In this document: positions 14,736 to 24,605 of the stretch, piece after piece
Position numbering within the stretch: the first letter of the stretch is position 1
Layout of the letters: each line of letters starts with the position of its first letter
Assembly: GCA_034508935.3 (NCBI GenBank)
Contig: CM067444.1
Location: 82,003,243-82,067,242 of the forward strand
DNA from: Berghia stephanieae
Lineage: Eukaryota; Mollusca; Gastropoda; Nudibranchia; Aeolidiidae
DNA length: 64,000 nt
Reading direction: 5' to 3'
Notes under the pieces: generated by a model
What the model was told of the DNA's origin: nothing
The model's input: the letters and a program-made list of their open reading frames with translations, nothing else
Database searches by the model: none
Program-made: the position numbers and the translations under genes

Positions 14736-17700
14736 ATGATAATATTATTATTAAAAATTTGTGTTTGTATTATATTATATTTGAGCATTATTACATAATG
14801 ATTAAATCAATACATACCATCATTACTAGTACAAACATTTTGGCATTGTACATCAATTCCCACTGACATGTGGCGACATTTACATAATGCTAAATCGCCT
14901 ATACCTCAAAATATCAACAAATGCTTGGTTAATAAATTCATGTGATTTTAAGAGGGAACATCCATTTGCTCAAAATTTCATATTAATTAATTTTATTTAA
15001 AGTTAATTATATGTTATTTATATTATTTATCATTATTTTATTTATCCTCACTATTTATCATCATGTCATTGCAAATTGCGAATGAATTCATCCTTTTCCC
15101 ATTTTGGGGAGAAAAGAAATATACAGAAAGAAACCTGAAATGTTTTCACTGTTTGTCATCATTAATTAATTTGAAGCTTACAATCAAATTTATCATATTT
15201 TCTCAACTATTTACATTCGTTCTTGTTTCTCAATGTGAATATTCATATTCATGTATTAATCAGATGAATCATCATGAACTGAAGTGTTCATCAGATGAAA
15301 TCATTGGACGGAATGAACTGAAGAAAAAGCAAGGACAGTTGATTTATTTGACCAACTTGGCAAAGCAGGTCTGAACAAGAAATGTGATTTTCATGTTATT
15401 TGGCTAATGATAAAAGCCTGTGTCTCACTTACTTTTTTGAAAAAACAAAAAAAAACCTACAGGTATTAGTTTGTAAAAATATCTCTCTATCATTTGTTAG
15501 TTTTATATATAACATTATAGTATTAATAATAATGATGAACTTTTCTATTGGGCCATGCTCCTCTCGTAATCAGGAAATTCCGTGTACATTAGAGCAAAAC
15601 ATCATCTAAAACATCATTGATAAGCACAGGTTGTAATAAAATTAAAGATAAATATATTTCATTGTTGATATGCTTCAGAAAAGAGCTGGGTCCTAAGACA
15701 TTTTTAAAAAGTGTTTTCTGTTGTTTGTTTTTTTGGGGTTTTTTTTGGAAATGATAATATTCATATCCTTTCTGGTATAGAATTATGTTTCTATATTAAC
15801 TCCATGACTATCCATTTTTATCTGTTGTAGAGTCACAGCGGAACTGAAGATAATCCTGATCTCTGCCCCATATGCCAGGGTAAACTTGGTGTAGAGGTAA
15901 ATTAAACAATGAAAATGTGACTCACCATGTCAATCTGGTATTAAGTCGGAATGAACTATTTGAAAGATATTGAGTTTAAAGCCAGAATATTTTAGAATTT
16001 TGAAATTTAAATCGTTTAAAGTTTTAGAAACAAAAGCCATTCTCCTTGTTGCCGGATTTTATTTTAATCAAATTCTATAACCTAAGCTTAAAATTAAATT
16101 TTATGCATTTAAGTTTACTCAGACATAATACCATTTTGAAAAGCTTGGTTTTACATCCTCATCAATTAATTGTATTACTTTTTTAAAGTGAGTCCCAAGT
16201 CTGAATAGATGTTTGGAATTGATTGTTCTGACAGCAAAGCAATGTTCTGGGTCAACAATATTATGTGGATGACCAGTTATTTTTCTTTTCACGTTGCTTT
16301 TACTTTTGCCAAGTCTAAAGATACCCAGCTACCTATTTATTGTTGGGTGAATTGAACAGCAGGATCCAGTCCTGTCCTTCAGATAATGCAGGGACAGGGA
16401 ATGCACCAAACATAAAACCACCTACCCTGTCATTTGTTTATATGTTTGTATCATTAAATACTTTGAATGATTTCTTTATGTTTGAGCTATCAATTAAGAT
16501 GATAAAACTTCTATTATAGACTTCAGAACTGAGGTTAACAATGGATTAAATGATAAATTAATTGCATTTATAAGGGAATTTATCATTTAAAAGAGCATAA
16601 TTAAATAAAATGGATTTTTTCCATGGTAATTTTAATTTGAATATACAATTGTTAAATGCTTTTTTTTTCAAGTGCACCCTTTGCCTCAAAAGCATTTTTT
16701 TTTTCAGCTCATCTTAATTTTATCCTATATTATTTTTTTCCAGTGGAGTGTGTTGTTGTGTGGGCATTGTTACTGTCTCCAGTGTATGCGTACTATGATT
16801 GACAGAGTTCTACTACCATGTTTGTTGCACCGGGAACAACGAGTTAAATGCCCCCTCTGCCGAAATGTTACAGTAGTCAAAGAAATAGCTTACGTGACAA
16901 CCAAAAAAAGAGAAGAAACAGAAGTGAAGGTATGGCCTTTATTATTGTATGGTTTAAATAATTTTCTTATTTGTTTGTGAGACCATTTTATTATGAAATC
17001 ATTAATTTGCATAAGTTAATTTTAGATTTTTTCATATCCTAAACGTATGGTTCAAATTTGCAACAGGTGCTTATTATTGAGAAAGAAATAAGGTCATTAA
17101 CATTTAGAGGCAAATAAAGAATTGAAAACCTTAACTACACGACAGCAACATACACAATAAATTTGAAGAGAGATGAAACTAACTTTTTGCAAGTTGTGTT
17201 GGGTCACATATGTATTATTTAAAACTTTTCATTCTTCTTTACTTTTGTTATTATGAGTTCATGCTGTGTCAGGGTCAGTTTTTGTGGGTTTTGTTTTTTG
17301 TTTTATTTGAGGTTGTTTTTTTTTTTTTAGATGATGTTTACTTGGAATGGAAATGGCAATAAATGCATACATATATACATTCTTTTCAACTCAACCTCTC
17401 AACTAAGCAAAAGGGACCTCGTCAGTCACACATGTGGCTATGTAATCTTGTGGTGTGGCACTCGCTTTTGAATTGGAAGGTCCTGGGTTTGAGTCTCGCT
17501 CTGAACAGCCCATAGTTGATCCTTGGAAAAGACCCTTTACTTCACATTCTCCCACCATACTCAGGTGTAAAATGAGTACCTGGCTGCTAACAGCGATGTC
17601 TCAATCGGGAAAAATAAATAGTAATATCGTCTAACAGGTGCCGTGTTTCATCTTACATATTGATTATTGCTGTTGGCTGCGGATCCCTTGTAAAATGCTG

Positions 17701-20700
17701 TGAGCACATTGAGTGGATATTGCGCTAGATAAACGCTCAAGTTTCTTTCTTTCTTTTATTTTTTTTTTTATTGATGTGTCTTTTTTAATTGAACAGGGGA
17801 GCCACTCAACCAAAGTTCAAGCTATACTTGACTGCCTTATCAAAATCAAGAAAAAAGATCCTGCAGCAAAGTCCCTCATTTTTTCAATGGTACATAAGAA
17901 AACTTTTGTTTCTTTGCTTAGCTACTTCATTGTGGTACCAGACAAAAAAAAAAAAAAGAAAGAATAGATTTATGGCTCTGAAGTTAATTCACAAGATAAG
18001 ATGTTTGTTATTAATTTATTTTATTTTTTGAATGAGTAAGGTTTTTAATATTTCATTCTGATTTGGATGGGTTAACTTTTTCGGCTGTACTGCTGTTGTC
18101 ACTTCCTGGTTCTAAGTCTTTGTAAGATAGGAAGATTGAATGTGGAGCCATCACAATATATATATATATGAGGGGAGTTAGCTGGAACCACGTAGAGTGC
18201 TCAACATTTTCTTGGATTTATTCTCACCTCGTTTTTTAACATATTCGCCAACAACGTTGTTTCGTTCAGGATTCCTGGAGTCATAAGGGAGGTCATTTAG
18301 AGGTGTCTGGGAGGAATGTTGTTTTGTTCTGTCAGTTGGCGCCAATGAAGTTAGGCATAGGTTCCACCACACAGTAAATACAAAAAAATGCAACCCTATG
18401 CCTAGAAGAGAAATATCATATAGTACAAAAAAAAACCCCAAAAAACGCCACACTAAAAAGAAAAAGAGAGATATTCGGCACGTGCTTACAAAGGAAAAAA
18501 TGCTTACTGTCCAATACACATTACACAACCCAATGATACAACCACTACTCCAGACAACCCCTCCTTCAACACTACACCACACCCAGTTTGCATACATATG
18601 CACACACATGCGCAACGTACATTGGAAACAGCATTGGCACCAACTGACAGAACACAACATTCCTCCTAAACACCTCTAAATGACCTCCCTGGTGACTCCA
18701 AGAATCCTAGACGAAACAACGTTGAATATGTTAAAAATCGAGGTGAGAATAACTAAATTAATATAAATTGATTAATATATATAATATATATATAATATTA
18801 TATATATATATATAATATTATATATATATATATATACACAAGTTACAGAGGCATCAACATTTGATCTTATTGTTAAGCGAAAAAGCACTGATTGCTGGCT
18901 CAAACTCTAACTGAAACCTCATAGAGGAGCTGCTTTTTAAGTTACAGTCAATCTCTCCTAAAGAACAAATATTTTTTTAATTTTAAGTAAGCACTATAAG
19001 TTATAAGGTAAAGTTGTATTGTTTGTTTTTTTATTTTGTTTTTTTATTTTTATTTTTTTTTGTGTTTTTGCATTTCAGCCTCTTGATTTTTATCATAAGA
19101 ACTGGAGGCAGAACTTGCCACTCTAGATTTCAACTGGAATTTTGTTTCTATGGATTAAGTGAAAGAAAATAAGATAGACTAACGTCTATAGTGTAATTAA
19201 TGAGGTTGCTGTTATACCCGAACCAGTTAAAGTTAAATTGATATCAATTTGTTGTTCAATTTTGCAAATTATGAAGTTGACAGAAAGTAAACCGTATTTT
19301 TTGTTTTCTTTTTTAATCTTTAATTATTCAGTGGATTAGTGTGCTTGATATCCTAAGTGCTGCCTTGGTGGAAAACAACATTCCCTATCGAACCCTCCAT
19401 GATCCAAGCCATTTTCAGGTAAGTAAAGAAGCTTGGAAACATGAGTTATTTTTAGAGGATATGGTCAGTAACATTGATTTTTTTTCCCAATTGGTAAAAT
19501 CTGTCTCAGGCTCCAGATATTTGATATTTTTAATGCATGGAGTTTATAGGTCTGAAGGACAACTTTTTACATGGGTGTAAAATAAAGAAAATTTCTCTTT
19601 TTGTCAGAAGTTTAAATTTCACTGCTCTTTCATTTTGAGGAGATGATATGTAAAATAAACGCAAGTTTTATGAGTTTTTATTTAAACTCTTTGAACGTTG
19701 TAGGTCTTCAGTAGCTATGGTGACTTGTTTTAGATTATAAGTGCCATACATCTCTGTTCCACACAGAAAAATCTTACAAGTTTCAAGAAAGATAACTCCA
19801 TCCAAGTGCTTTTACTACCTCTTCACACTGGAGCCAATGGTTTGAATCTTATTGAGGCCAATCATGTACTCTTGGTAGAGCCTGAATTGAATCTGGAGGA
19901 GGAAGCACAGGCAATCTCTAGAATATACCGCATTGGACAGACTCGGTAAGAAGTGTCAGGAGTCTTTTGACTTCCTACGATGAGCTGAGAGATCACTATA
20001 ACTGTGTCTTATATCCTCCTGTATGTTTTCCTTTTCCAGTTAGCTTTCTGTCCTTGTCTTGGAATGAAATAACTTGGTTTTGTCCTAGCTTGGCCAAAGT
20101 CCTTGACTAAGGGGCAAATAATCAAATGTGTAGTATTAGTTTTGAGAGATGATATATTGTTCCTGGTAAATCATCTCTTTGTTGCGCATTGTCATGGTTT
20201 TTGTTTTGAATATATTTTGTAGATATGAATGTATTCCTCTGAGATGGATCCTATACCTAATTCTGGATGAGCCTGTATACAACAGATTTATAGAACAAGA
20301 AAACGTTCGACAAGCGTCATTTTAAGTGTAAAACTGAAAATGATAAATTAAGTCAAGGTAGTTGTAGTTTGAAAGTTGTATCTGTGTGATAAATTGCTTT
20401 CTTCTATTCTTTTAATGGCTGCACTCTCACATGCGTTAGGTATTATTTTGACAAAATGCAGCATTTGTGTACCACTCAATTTTATGCCTTATTGATTCTT
20501 TATGGGAAATTTTTTTTTTTGTTTGTTTTTCAGACAAACCAAGATCCATCGCTTCTTGGTGCGTGGGACAATAGAGGAAAAGATTTTCCATATGGTGAAA
20601 ACTTTGAAGTCAAGCAAGGCAGGTGATGTTGAGGATGCAGATAATTTGGAGCTTACCGTTGGTCACATTACCTCTTTGTTACAACAGCCAAGCCCTGACA

Positions 20701-21254
20701 ACGATGACGATGATGGTGATGAAGATGCTTTAGAGGAAAGGGTGGGTAATGGAGAGTCAATTCAAGGACAGACTTCATCACAAAGTGAGCCAGGGCCGAG
20801 TGTTGAACATAGTTACAGTAGTGTAGGTAATAATATTCCCCCTGTTGAAACTAATGAGGGGGATAACGATCATGATGTCACAAGAATTGAAGAAACGTTA
20901 CCCAATGCAGAGCACAGTTACAGTTTAGGTTATCCGGTTGACTCAAATAGTGAAGAAATTGAGTCAACTGCCCTTTCTCAAACTGACTCTGCTGGTGACA
21001 ACAATTTGGTGGAAAGATCAGGTACTGAAGAATTTGACTTGAATATTGTGAACAGTTTAGAAAGTGACAATGATAGTACGGAAACTGTGGAGTATCAGAC
21101 TGCACCATCGTCTTCAAATGATGGAAATCAAAATGGGGGTGATGTTTATGCAAGTGAGAACAGTCCTGGAGATTTGAATGATAATATGGACGATGAGGAC
21201 CAATCTCAAACCAATCTTCCTCATTCAAGTAGTGCAAACGGTGATATGAGATAG
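662..21254 (+). CDS. SHPRH: SHPRH-type E3 ubiquitin ligase / SNF2 ATPase, 5'-partial, 23 exons
   Basis: Family role: SHPRH (yeast Rad5-like) ubiquitinates PCNA at stalled forks in DNA damage tolerance; it is nuclear. Exons that join in one frame: 662-741, 2416-2460, 3178-3256, 3668-3831, 4212-4319, 4936-5010, 5550-5632, 5918-6044, 7370-7546, 8665-8772, 9551-9687, 10447-10620, 10855-10923, 11468-11598, 12100-12173, 13606-13749, 15264-15368, 15831-15896, 16744-16929, 17797-17889, 19332-19418, 19767-19945, 20534-21254. They give about 1,069 residues and a TAG stop at 21252. Hallmarks: SPLVAVEWWR then ICLDEAQMVE (DEAQ box), RHPKRF, LRQACCHPQ, SAVDELAMATERLR, a RING, RIYRIGQT. Matches to human SHPRH are from memory. 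The first exon's acceptor (tttgatgtag) is tentative. Upstream ATPase motifs, linker histone and PHD parts are outside the window. HLTF/Rad5 is less likely because the DEAQ block and the RING-flanking text are SHPRH-specific. Confidence 0.93.
748..1639. other. SHPRH intron, nothing recognised
   Basis: AT-rich unique sequence after the exon 662-741 donor. The segment 765-850 (gcgctctacc, agtgctcagagtgctttaca) resembles text at 6390-6440, perhaps a very old SINE tail. Confidence 0.5.
1640..2345 (+). mobile_element. SINE-A copies, one full and two partial, in tandem
   Basis: A head fragment (1640-1786), a full-length copy (1787-2163, carrying about 75 bp of foreign text at 1905-1980) and a tail-only copy (2165-2345) follow one another in the SHPRH intron just before exon 2416-2460. 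The heads share tatgacac and ccttggaaaaggctct. Confidence 0.8.
2890..3010 (-). mobile_element. Possible LINE 3' ORF scrap
   Basis: Antisense reading gives RTRTVAKDWMKWKEIVQA, which resembles the DRxxWRxLV end of LINE ORF2. It is short and unconfirmed, in SHPRH intron 2461-3177. Confidence 0.3.
4703..4799. repeat. (CT)n microsatellite in an SHPRH intron
   Basis: About 97 bases of CT with a few CC interruptions. Ser/Leu- and Arg/Glu-rich ORFs on both strands are products of the repeat. Confidence 0.95.
4999..5215 (+). repeat. Tandem array of ~53 bp copying an SHPRH exon end and its donor
   Basis: The sequence gacaatgaatgag/gtacc occurs four times, with spacings of 54, 52 and 53 bases. Exon ends or equivalents lie at 5010, 5064, 5116 and 5169. 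The first copy is the real end of exon 4936-5010; the other three lie in the intron and keep the GT donor dinucleotide. Confidence 0.9.
6735..6925 (+). mobile_element. LINE fragment, RTE-type endonuclease start
   Basis: The translation contains ALKIASWNVRTMYADDQGEG; the ASWNVRTM block is the first strand and metal-binding asparagine of LINE apurinic endonucleases (as in RTE and CFDP2-like proteins). Only about 60 codons survive before the match is lost. It lies in SHPRH intron 6045-7369. Confidence 0.7.
7060..7312 (+). mobile_element. SINE-B copy
   Basis: The head tgatagcctcagttggtaga with atcccgggtgaaatcgag and body agactagccaaagggtacca and gctctgaagaactg. It lies 57 bp before SHPRH exon 7370-7546. 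Confidence 0.8.
8078..8250. repeat. 42-bp minisatellite, short locus
   Basis: About four degenerate units of the type gacacaagtgggaagtgaac, cagggatgttat. It is the same family as 29570-30235. It lies in an SHPRH intron. Confidence 0.75.
8335..8515 (-). mobile_element. SINE-C, tRNA-Leu/Ser-like head
   Basis: Antisense: body gtgagcaaattggaagttaataa, then gcctgaataggagctcgaac and ctctgccacctgacctccct, a decayed version of the head at 50637-50695. It lies in an SHPRH intron. Confidence 0.7.
9141..9229. repeat. 45-bp direct duplication in an SHPRH intron
   Basis: The block from gtcaaaagtcaatattctta to aactggtttga is present twice in direct succession with almost no divergence. It lies in the intron 8773-9550, which otherwise shows nothing recognisable. 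Confidence 0.85.
9790..10060 (+). mobile_element. SINE-A copy, diverged
   Basis: It retains tggtgtgatactcaactcct, gtctttggaaaaggctcttt, cctcacaggcgtcatg and gtaaagtgcgttgagtacat in an SHPRH intron. Confidence 0.7.
10905..11125 (+). repeat. Tandem array copying the end of SHPRH exon 10855-10923
   Basis: The exon end ttgtatgtagaaag/gtaatg recurs in the intron as catgtatgtagaaag/ctaatg and variants, with exon-end equivalents near 10982, 11041 and 11109. Copies 2-4 read CT where the donor GT should be, so they are not usable donors. Confidence 0.85.
12282..13075 (-). mobile_element. RTE-type LINE fragment, reverse transcriptase to 3' end
   Basis: Antisense translation gives SILDLKYADDIALLS (the YADD catalytic motif), then DLLLNAKKTKVM and TFVYLGARIES, typical of RTE/CFDP2-like LINEs. 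Farther 3' the frame changes and several stops occur, but GRPRRWSQDISEW and a WRxLV-like end are still visible. It ends in (ATG)n, a usual RTE tail, then a T/A run. Inactive. It lies in SHPRH intron 12174-13605. Confidence 0.8.
13105..13330 (+). mobile_element. Rep533 5' fragment in an SHPRH intron
   Basis: It carries cctcccacagtgaacaggga, ttgtcttggaataattaag and ggcgggagggaaactgtcaa, the 5' half of Rep533, decayed. It is adjacent to the antisense LINE fragment at 12282-13075. Confidence 0.7.
14460..14755. repeat. (ATT)n microsatellite in an SHPRH intron
   Basis: About 295 bases of ATT/TTA repeats with short interruptions, in intron 13750-15263. The rest of that intron shows no recognisable feature. 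Confidence 0.95.
15831..16929 (+). other. SHPRH: SHPRH RING finger, split over two exons
   Basis: Exon 15831-15896 ends with LCPICQGKLGVE. Exon 16744-16929 continues WSVLLCGHCYCLQC and, about 20 residues later, VKCPLCRN. The zinc ligands are therefore CxxC (about residues 638/641), CGH (654/656), a cysteine cluster at 657-662, and CxxC (684/687). The arrangement matches the SHPRH RING that recruits the E2 and supplies ubiquitin-ligase activity. All ligand residues are present, so the ligase domain looks intact. The intron between the halves (15897-16743) shows only low-complexity AT-rich DNA. Confidence 0.93.
17432..17745 (+). mobile_element. SINE-A copy
   Basis: The head catgtggctatgtaatcttgtggtg, the B-box-like tcctgggtttgagtctcgc, and the tail gtggatattgcgctagataa are clear. 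It ends about 50 bp before SHPRH exon 17797-17889. Confidence 0.8.
18218..18752. mobile_element. Foldback element with ~125-bp terminal inverted repeats
   Basis: Left arm 18218-18347 (ttattctcacctcg to gttggcgccaatg) and right arm 18632-18752 are inverted copies with few mismatches; the 285-bp centre is unique. It is inserted in an AT-dinucleotide tract, so no target duplication can be read. The two ORFs of 93 and 160 codons here only reflect the arms. It is in SHPRH intron 17890-19331. Confidence 0.88.
18776..18838. repeat. (TA)n tract right of the foldback element
   Basis: An AT-dinucleotide tract; a shorter one at 18157-18171 lies left of the foldback element, so the element was inserted into or next to such a tract. 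Confidence 0.85.
19955..20295 (+). mobile_element. Rep533 copy, strongly decayed
   Basis: It retains ttgtcttggaatgaaataac, ttggttttgtcct, gagagatgatatattg, aaatcatctcttt and a late block ggatgagcc. It sits in the SHPRH intron 19946-20533 and has no coding role. Confidence 0.65.
20688..21254 (+). other. SHPRH: SHPRH C-terminal acidic, lysine-free tail
   Basis: The terminal exon continues for about 188 codons past the point where human SHPRH ends (after LTVxxxxxLL). The tail is rich in Asp, Glu, Ser and Asn, starts DNDDDDGDEDALEE, contains EHSYS twice, and has no lysine and only four arginines. It is predicted disordered by composition. The stop TAG is in frame with the upstream RIGQT block through a consensus acceptor at 20531-20533, so the tail is part of the same protein. 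Function unknown. Confidence 0.85.
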
Positions 21255-21360
21255 TGGAATTCCTACAGTACCACTGTTTGGGTTTTGAGTCTTGCAACCA
21301 CACATGATATTAAATGTTTTATGCAATGGAGTATAATTATTTTCTAAATGAAAATTGTAA

Positions 21361-21366
21361 AATAAA
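21361..21366 (+). terminator. SHPRH polyadenylation signal (AATAAA)
   Basis: An AATAAA hexamer lies 107 bases after the TAG stop in AT-rich DNA, with a T-rich stretch following. It is the first good signal downstream of the SHPRH stop, so the 3' UTR would be about 130 bases. Confidence 0.6.
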
Positions 21367-21379
21367 TGAATATTTTTAC

Positions 21380-22420
21380 TTCATTTAAACTATTGATTCC
21401 ATGAGTATGTTTGGCTTTGTCATGTAAGTTGAATTTGTAATGATAGATATTGATCCATTAAAAATGATATTAACATGACTTTGAATGTACTGTATGTTCT
21501 TTGATTTGTCTTTTTGAACCTGCCATGGTGCCTCGAATATCATGTATGATCATGGTAATTAAGGTAACTGAAGAGCTGTGGAAAACATCAGTTAGATTAA
21601 CTCCCCTTTTTTCTTTTGAGGGGGGGGGGGGGGGGGGGTGTAAGTGCTCGTGAGAATGTGTACATCTGGCAAAAGTTCCTCGATTGATCTGAAAGAATTC
21701 TCATTTATTGCTTCCTTTTGTCTTGTCTTTTTAATTTTTTTTTTATTGCATACCAGTTGTTATATATATTCAATTGTATAGAAAATGGTTTTGAGTTATT
21801 TATACTCACTTAAATTGATGCATTAGGATAAAAATTTACTAATTTAGCTGAATGAAGTAATTTGGTCATATGTATTATTTTCTTCTATTATTGCAACATA
21901 AGAGAAATTATCCACATGTCGCTTGAAGTACTTTTTGAGATATGGCGGATGAAAGGTGTTTTGAGACTTTCCGATTAAGATTGGGATCTCCCAATAATAT
22001 ATATGGTCGGGGTTTGTTTTGTTTTTTTCAATTCTGCATACTGTCATAACATTTTAAAGTAAAATTGGATTTTGAACAATTTAATGTTTTGTTTTGTTTG
22101 GGGTTTGTTTTTTTTATTTTTTTTTTGGGGGGGGGGGGGATGTTGTGTGTCTTTTTCTAGGGTTTTTTTCTGAGGGAACTTAAAACATTGAAATGATGTT
22201 ACATAAACCTTGAAGCCGTATTCTCCAAAATCTCCTCTACAGATTGTCTACTTCAAAGGCCATAACTCAACCAATGTTAAAAATATTTTTCATGAAATGA
22301 TCGGCAAAATGTATGGAATTGTCCACTCTTTTAAAATAACTCAATGTCCATAAAATGCAACATGTGGACGATTTTCCGAGAATACCTCACATATTTATTT
22401 CAACTGATCTCAAAGCAAAT
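21380..22420. other. SHPRH-akirin spacer, left part
   Basis: No gene seen. It contains G runs at 21620 and 22128, and at 21975-22020 a segment whose inverted copy lies at 24283-24335. Confidence 0.6.
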
Positions 22421-22579
22421 TACAGTGGAATCCACATAAAGTCAAAACTCTTAGAGTCAACGTTTCATTAAAGTCAACTCTTCTCATTGCTTCCAAATTA
22501 TCTGTCCTTTCATTAATAAAGAAAAAGTCAACCAATCTCTCTAGTCTGGCAGTGTCTGCTTTATCAGGATTCCACTGTA
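22421..22579. mobile_element. TA-flanked MITE, pogo/Tigger-like termini
   Basis: Left end tacagtggaatccacataaag and right end inverse (ctttatcaggattccactgta): 13 matching terminal bases then partial identity, length 159 bp. CAGTGGAA termini with TA targets are usual for pogo-type MITEs. Confidence 0.75.
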
Positions 22580-22583
22580 TTTA

Positions 22584-23495
22584 TATAGTCACGTGCAAAA
22601 GTAAGTTAACGCTTATTTCCTCCTGTATATCTTTTGACACAATCCAAGCATTACGTTATGATTTATATCATTGGAAAGGTTAATTTAATACCTATTCAGT
22701 AAATGAAATCATTTTCCTATCTTTTCATTTAATCTAAAGATGCAATGCTTAGAAATTGAAGGACAGAAAGTTCGACATTGCAAAAATGTGTGCAAGTAAG
22801 AAATTTTGTAAACGCATGCTGCTGCCAACTGGGGACATTTAAAAGATAGGATTTTTACAACAATTTGAAACTTCAATAACCTTATTGAAATATACATGAC
22901 TTCACTTGATTTGGTTAACAAAATATCAACAGTATCCATCTTTTTTTCTCTTTAGTAAGTATACTGTTGCAAACAATAATCATCTCTCCATTTGATTGGG
23001 CATGTTTAGGCTGGGTTGTCTGTTGCAAAATATTCACACATGTTTGAGTATATCATGAAAGGTTAACTACAAATCTAGAGCTACAGTGAAACCAGCCAAG
23101 CCAAAGACATAATATGAAGGGCAGGTCGTCCAAAGAAAACAATCATAGAAGATTCTAGTATTGTGCACAGCATCAATAAAGTCCTTTTAAATCAATTGTT
23201 TCAACAGCTAGATAGACTGACATTAGTATGTTCATCATTAGTTGCAGATTGCTATCTGTTGGAATTAGAGCAATGATAGTGATAGAAGTGCAAAAACCTT
23301 TATTGACCAATTTAAACAGAACAAACTGTTCCAAGTGTGGACATGTAAATATCTTTGGTGATCCCAGGAACAGTGGGCAAATGTTTTGTTCACCGACAAG
23401 TCAAAATTTGAGACTGATTCTGCTGGCAGACTAAATTTTTGTTACAGGAAGAAATATTCAGATCAGAAACAGGTGATGTGGTGTGTGGTAGACTA

Positions 23496-23532
<37 letters not shown>

Positions 23533-23829
23533 TTATGGGAGGTCAAAAGACATCCTTTGTGAGAATAGATCTGCACACATGCTGCACGTGCAAGTATTAA
23601 CTGTTTATGAATAAAAAATTATTTCAAAGCACAAAGATAAAACTTGCAACCATTGACAATGGGGCACACAATAACAACAACTTCACACACTGAAAAGTAC
23701 TCATAATAGTGGTATATTTTTAATATGTTTTTAAAGTCCACTAGTATATAACATAATTCTAACTATTTTGTACCAAATTGTATCATGACTGTTCTAATGA
23801 GTGTGAACTTACTTTTGCACATGACTATA
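22584..23829 (+). mobile_element. Decayed Tc1/mariner-type transposon
   Basis: Terminal inverted repeats tatagtca(c/t)gtgcaaaag and taagtt face each other, with TA at both ends; length 1,246 bp. Transposase scraps on + : GRPKKTIIEDSSIVHSINK and WANVLFTDKSKFETDSAG, the region of the second catalytic Asp of Tc1 transposases. Several stops and frame changes are present and a 36-base G run interrupts it at 23496. Not active. Confidence 0.88.
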
Positions 23830-24017
23830 ATTTTGTTATTATTTATGTTTAAGAAAGAAAAAAAAGTCAAAGTCAATTGTATTGTCATTCGAATACCTTT
23901 TAATTACATTTTTTTTTTTTACATCACCATTCCCAAGTTCATTCCTAAATATTCAAATAATTTGGCATAATTATTTAAGTTAGAAAATAGCAGCTTTAAA
24001 CTTTAAATTGAACCATT

Positions 24018-24270
24018 TATATATAGCACAATATCCACTAAATGTGCAGCAACACGTAACATGTAGTACGACTTATGTTAGGTGATATTACAATTTTTTT
24101 CCAATATAGTCAATGCTGTTAACGGCCAGGTACTCATTTAACACCTGATTACAGTGAGAGAATGTGAGTAAAGAGCCTTTTCCAAGGACTAACTATGCAC
24201 TGACTGAGGCTCGAACCCAGGACCTTCCGATCCAAAAGAGAGTGTCATACCACTAGACCACATAGTCATG
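24018..24270 (-). mobile_element. SINE-A copy
   Basis: Antisense copy: the tail tatatagcacaatatccact, body gtgagtaaagagccttttcc and head gaggctcgaacccaggacct with cactagaccacatag are all present. It lies downstream of the Tc1-like element. Confidence 0.8.
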
Positions 24271-24605
24271 AAAATAATAAAAAAACCCGATCATATGTAT
24301 ATTGGGAGATCCCAGTCTTAATCCGGAAGAAAATAGCAGCTTATTATTATTGTCAAAGGTTGTTTCTCATGAGGAGTGTTTTGTTGGTGTAAGATATAGC
24401 TTGTCATTTTTTTTTCTCATTGTTATCCTTTTTTAAAATTAAGTAAATGAGAATCAACAATATTTGCGGGGAAATAAAAGCTATTATGAACCGATATTCA
24501 TCTGTTTAGATTATTATACTACTGTATTGTGGAAAGTAACATAGATCAAGATGAATTTTTGAGCCATCAGTGATTAAAATCGGTCTGATAATGAAATCTG
24601 TAGGT

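Larger units (their letters stand above)
17797..20687 (+). other. SHPRH: SHPRH helicase C-terminal lobe
   Basis: Four exons: GSHSTKVQAILDCLIKI, WISVLDILSAALVENN, then IQVLLLPLHTGANGLNLIE with HVLLVEPELN, and the motif VI-type arginine finger RIYRIGQT (about residues 822-829), followed by TKIHRFLVRGTIEEKI. This is the normal order of SNF2 motifs IV to VI, and the RxxRIGQ arginines are present. The large intron 17890-19331 holds the 535-bp foldback element at 18218-18752. The intron 19946-20533 holds a decayed Rep533 copy. Confidence 0.9.

Noticed and set aside
18178-18660. 160-codon ORF on the - strand
   Set aside because: It spans the foldback element's arms and loop; nothing resembles a known protein and codon use is repeat-like.
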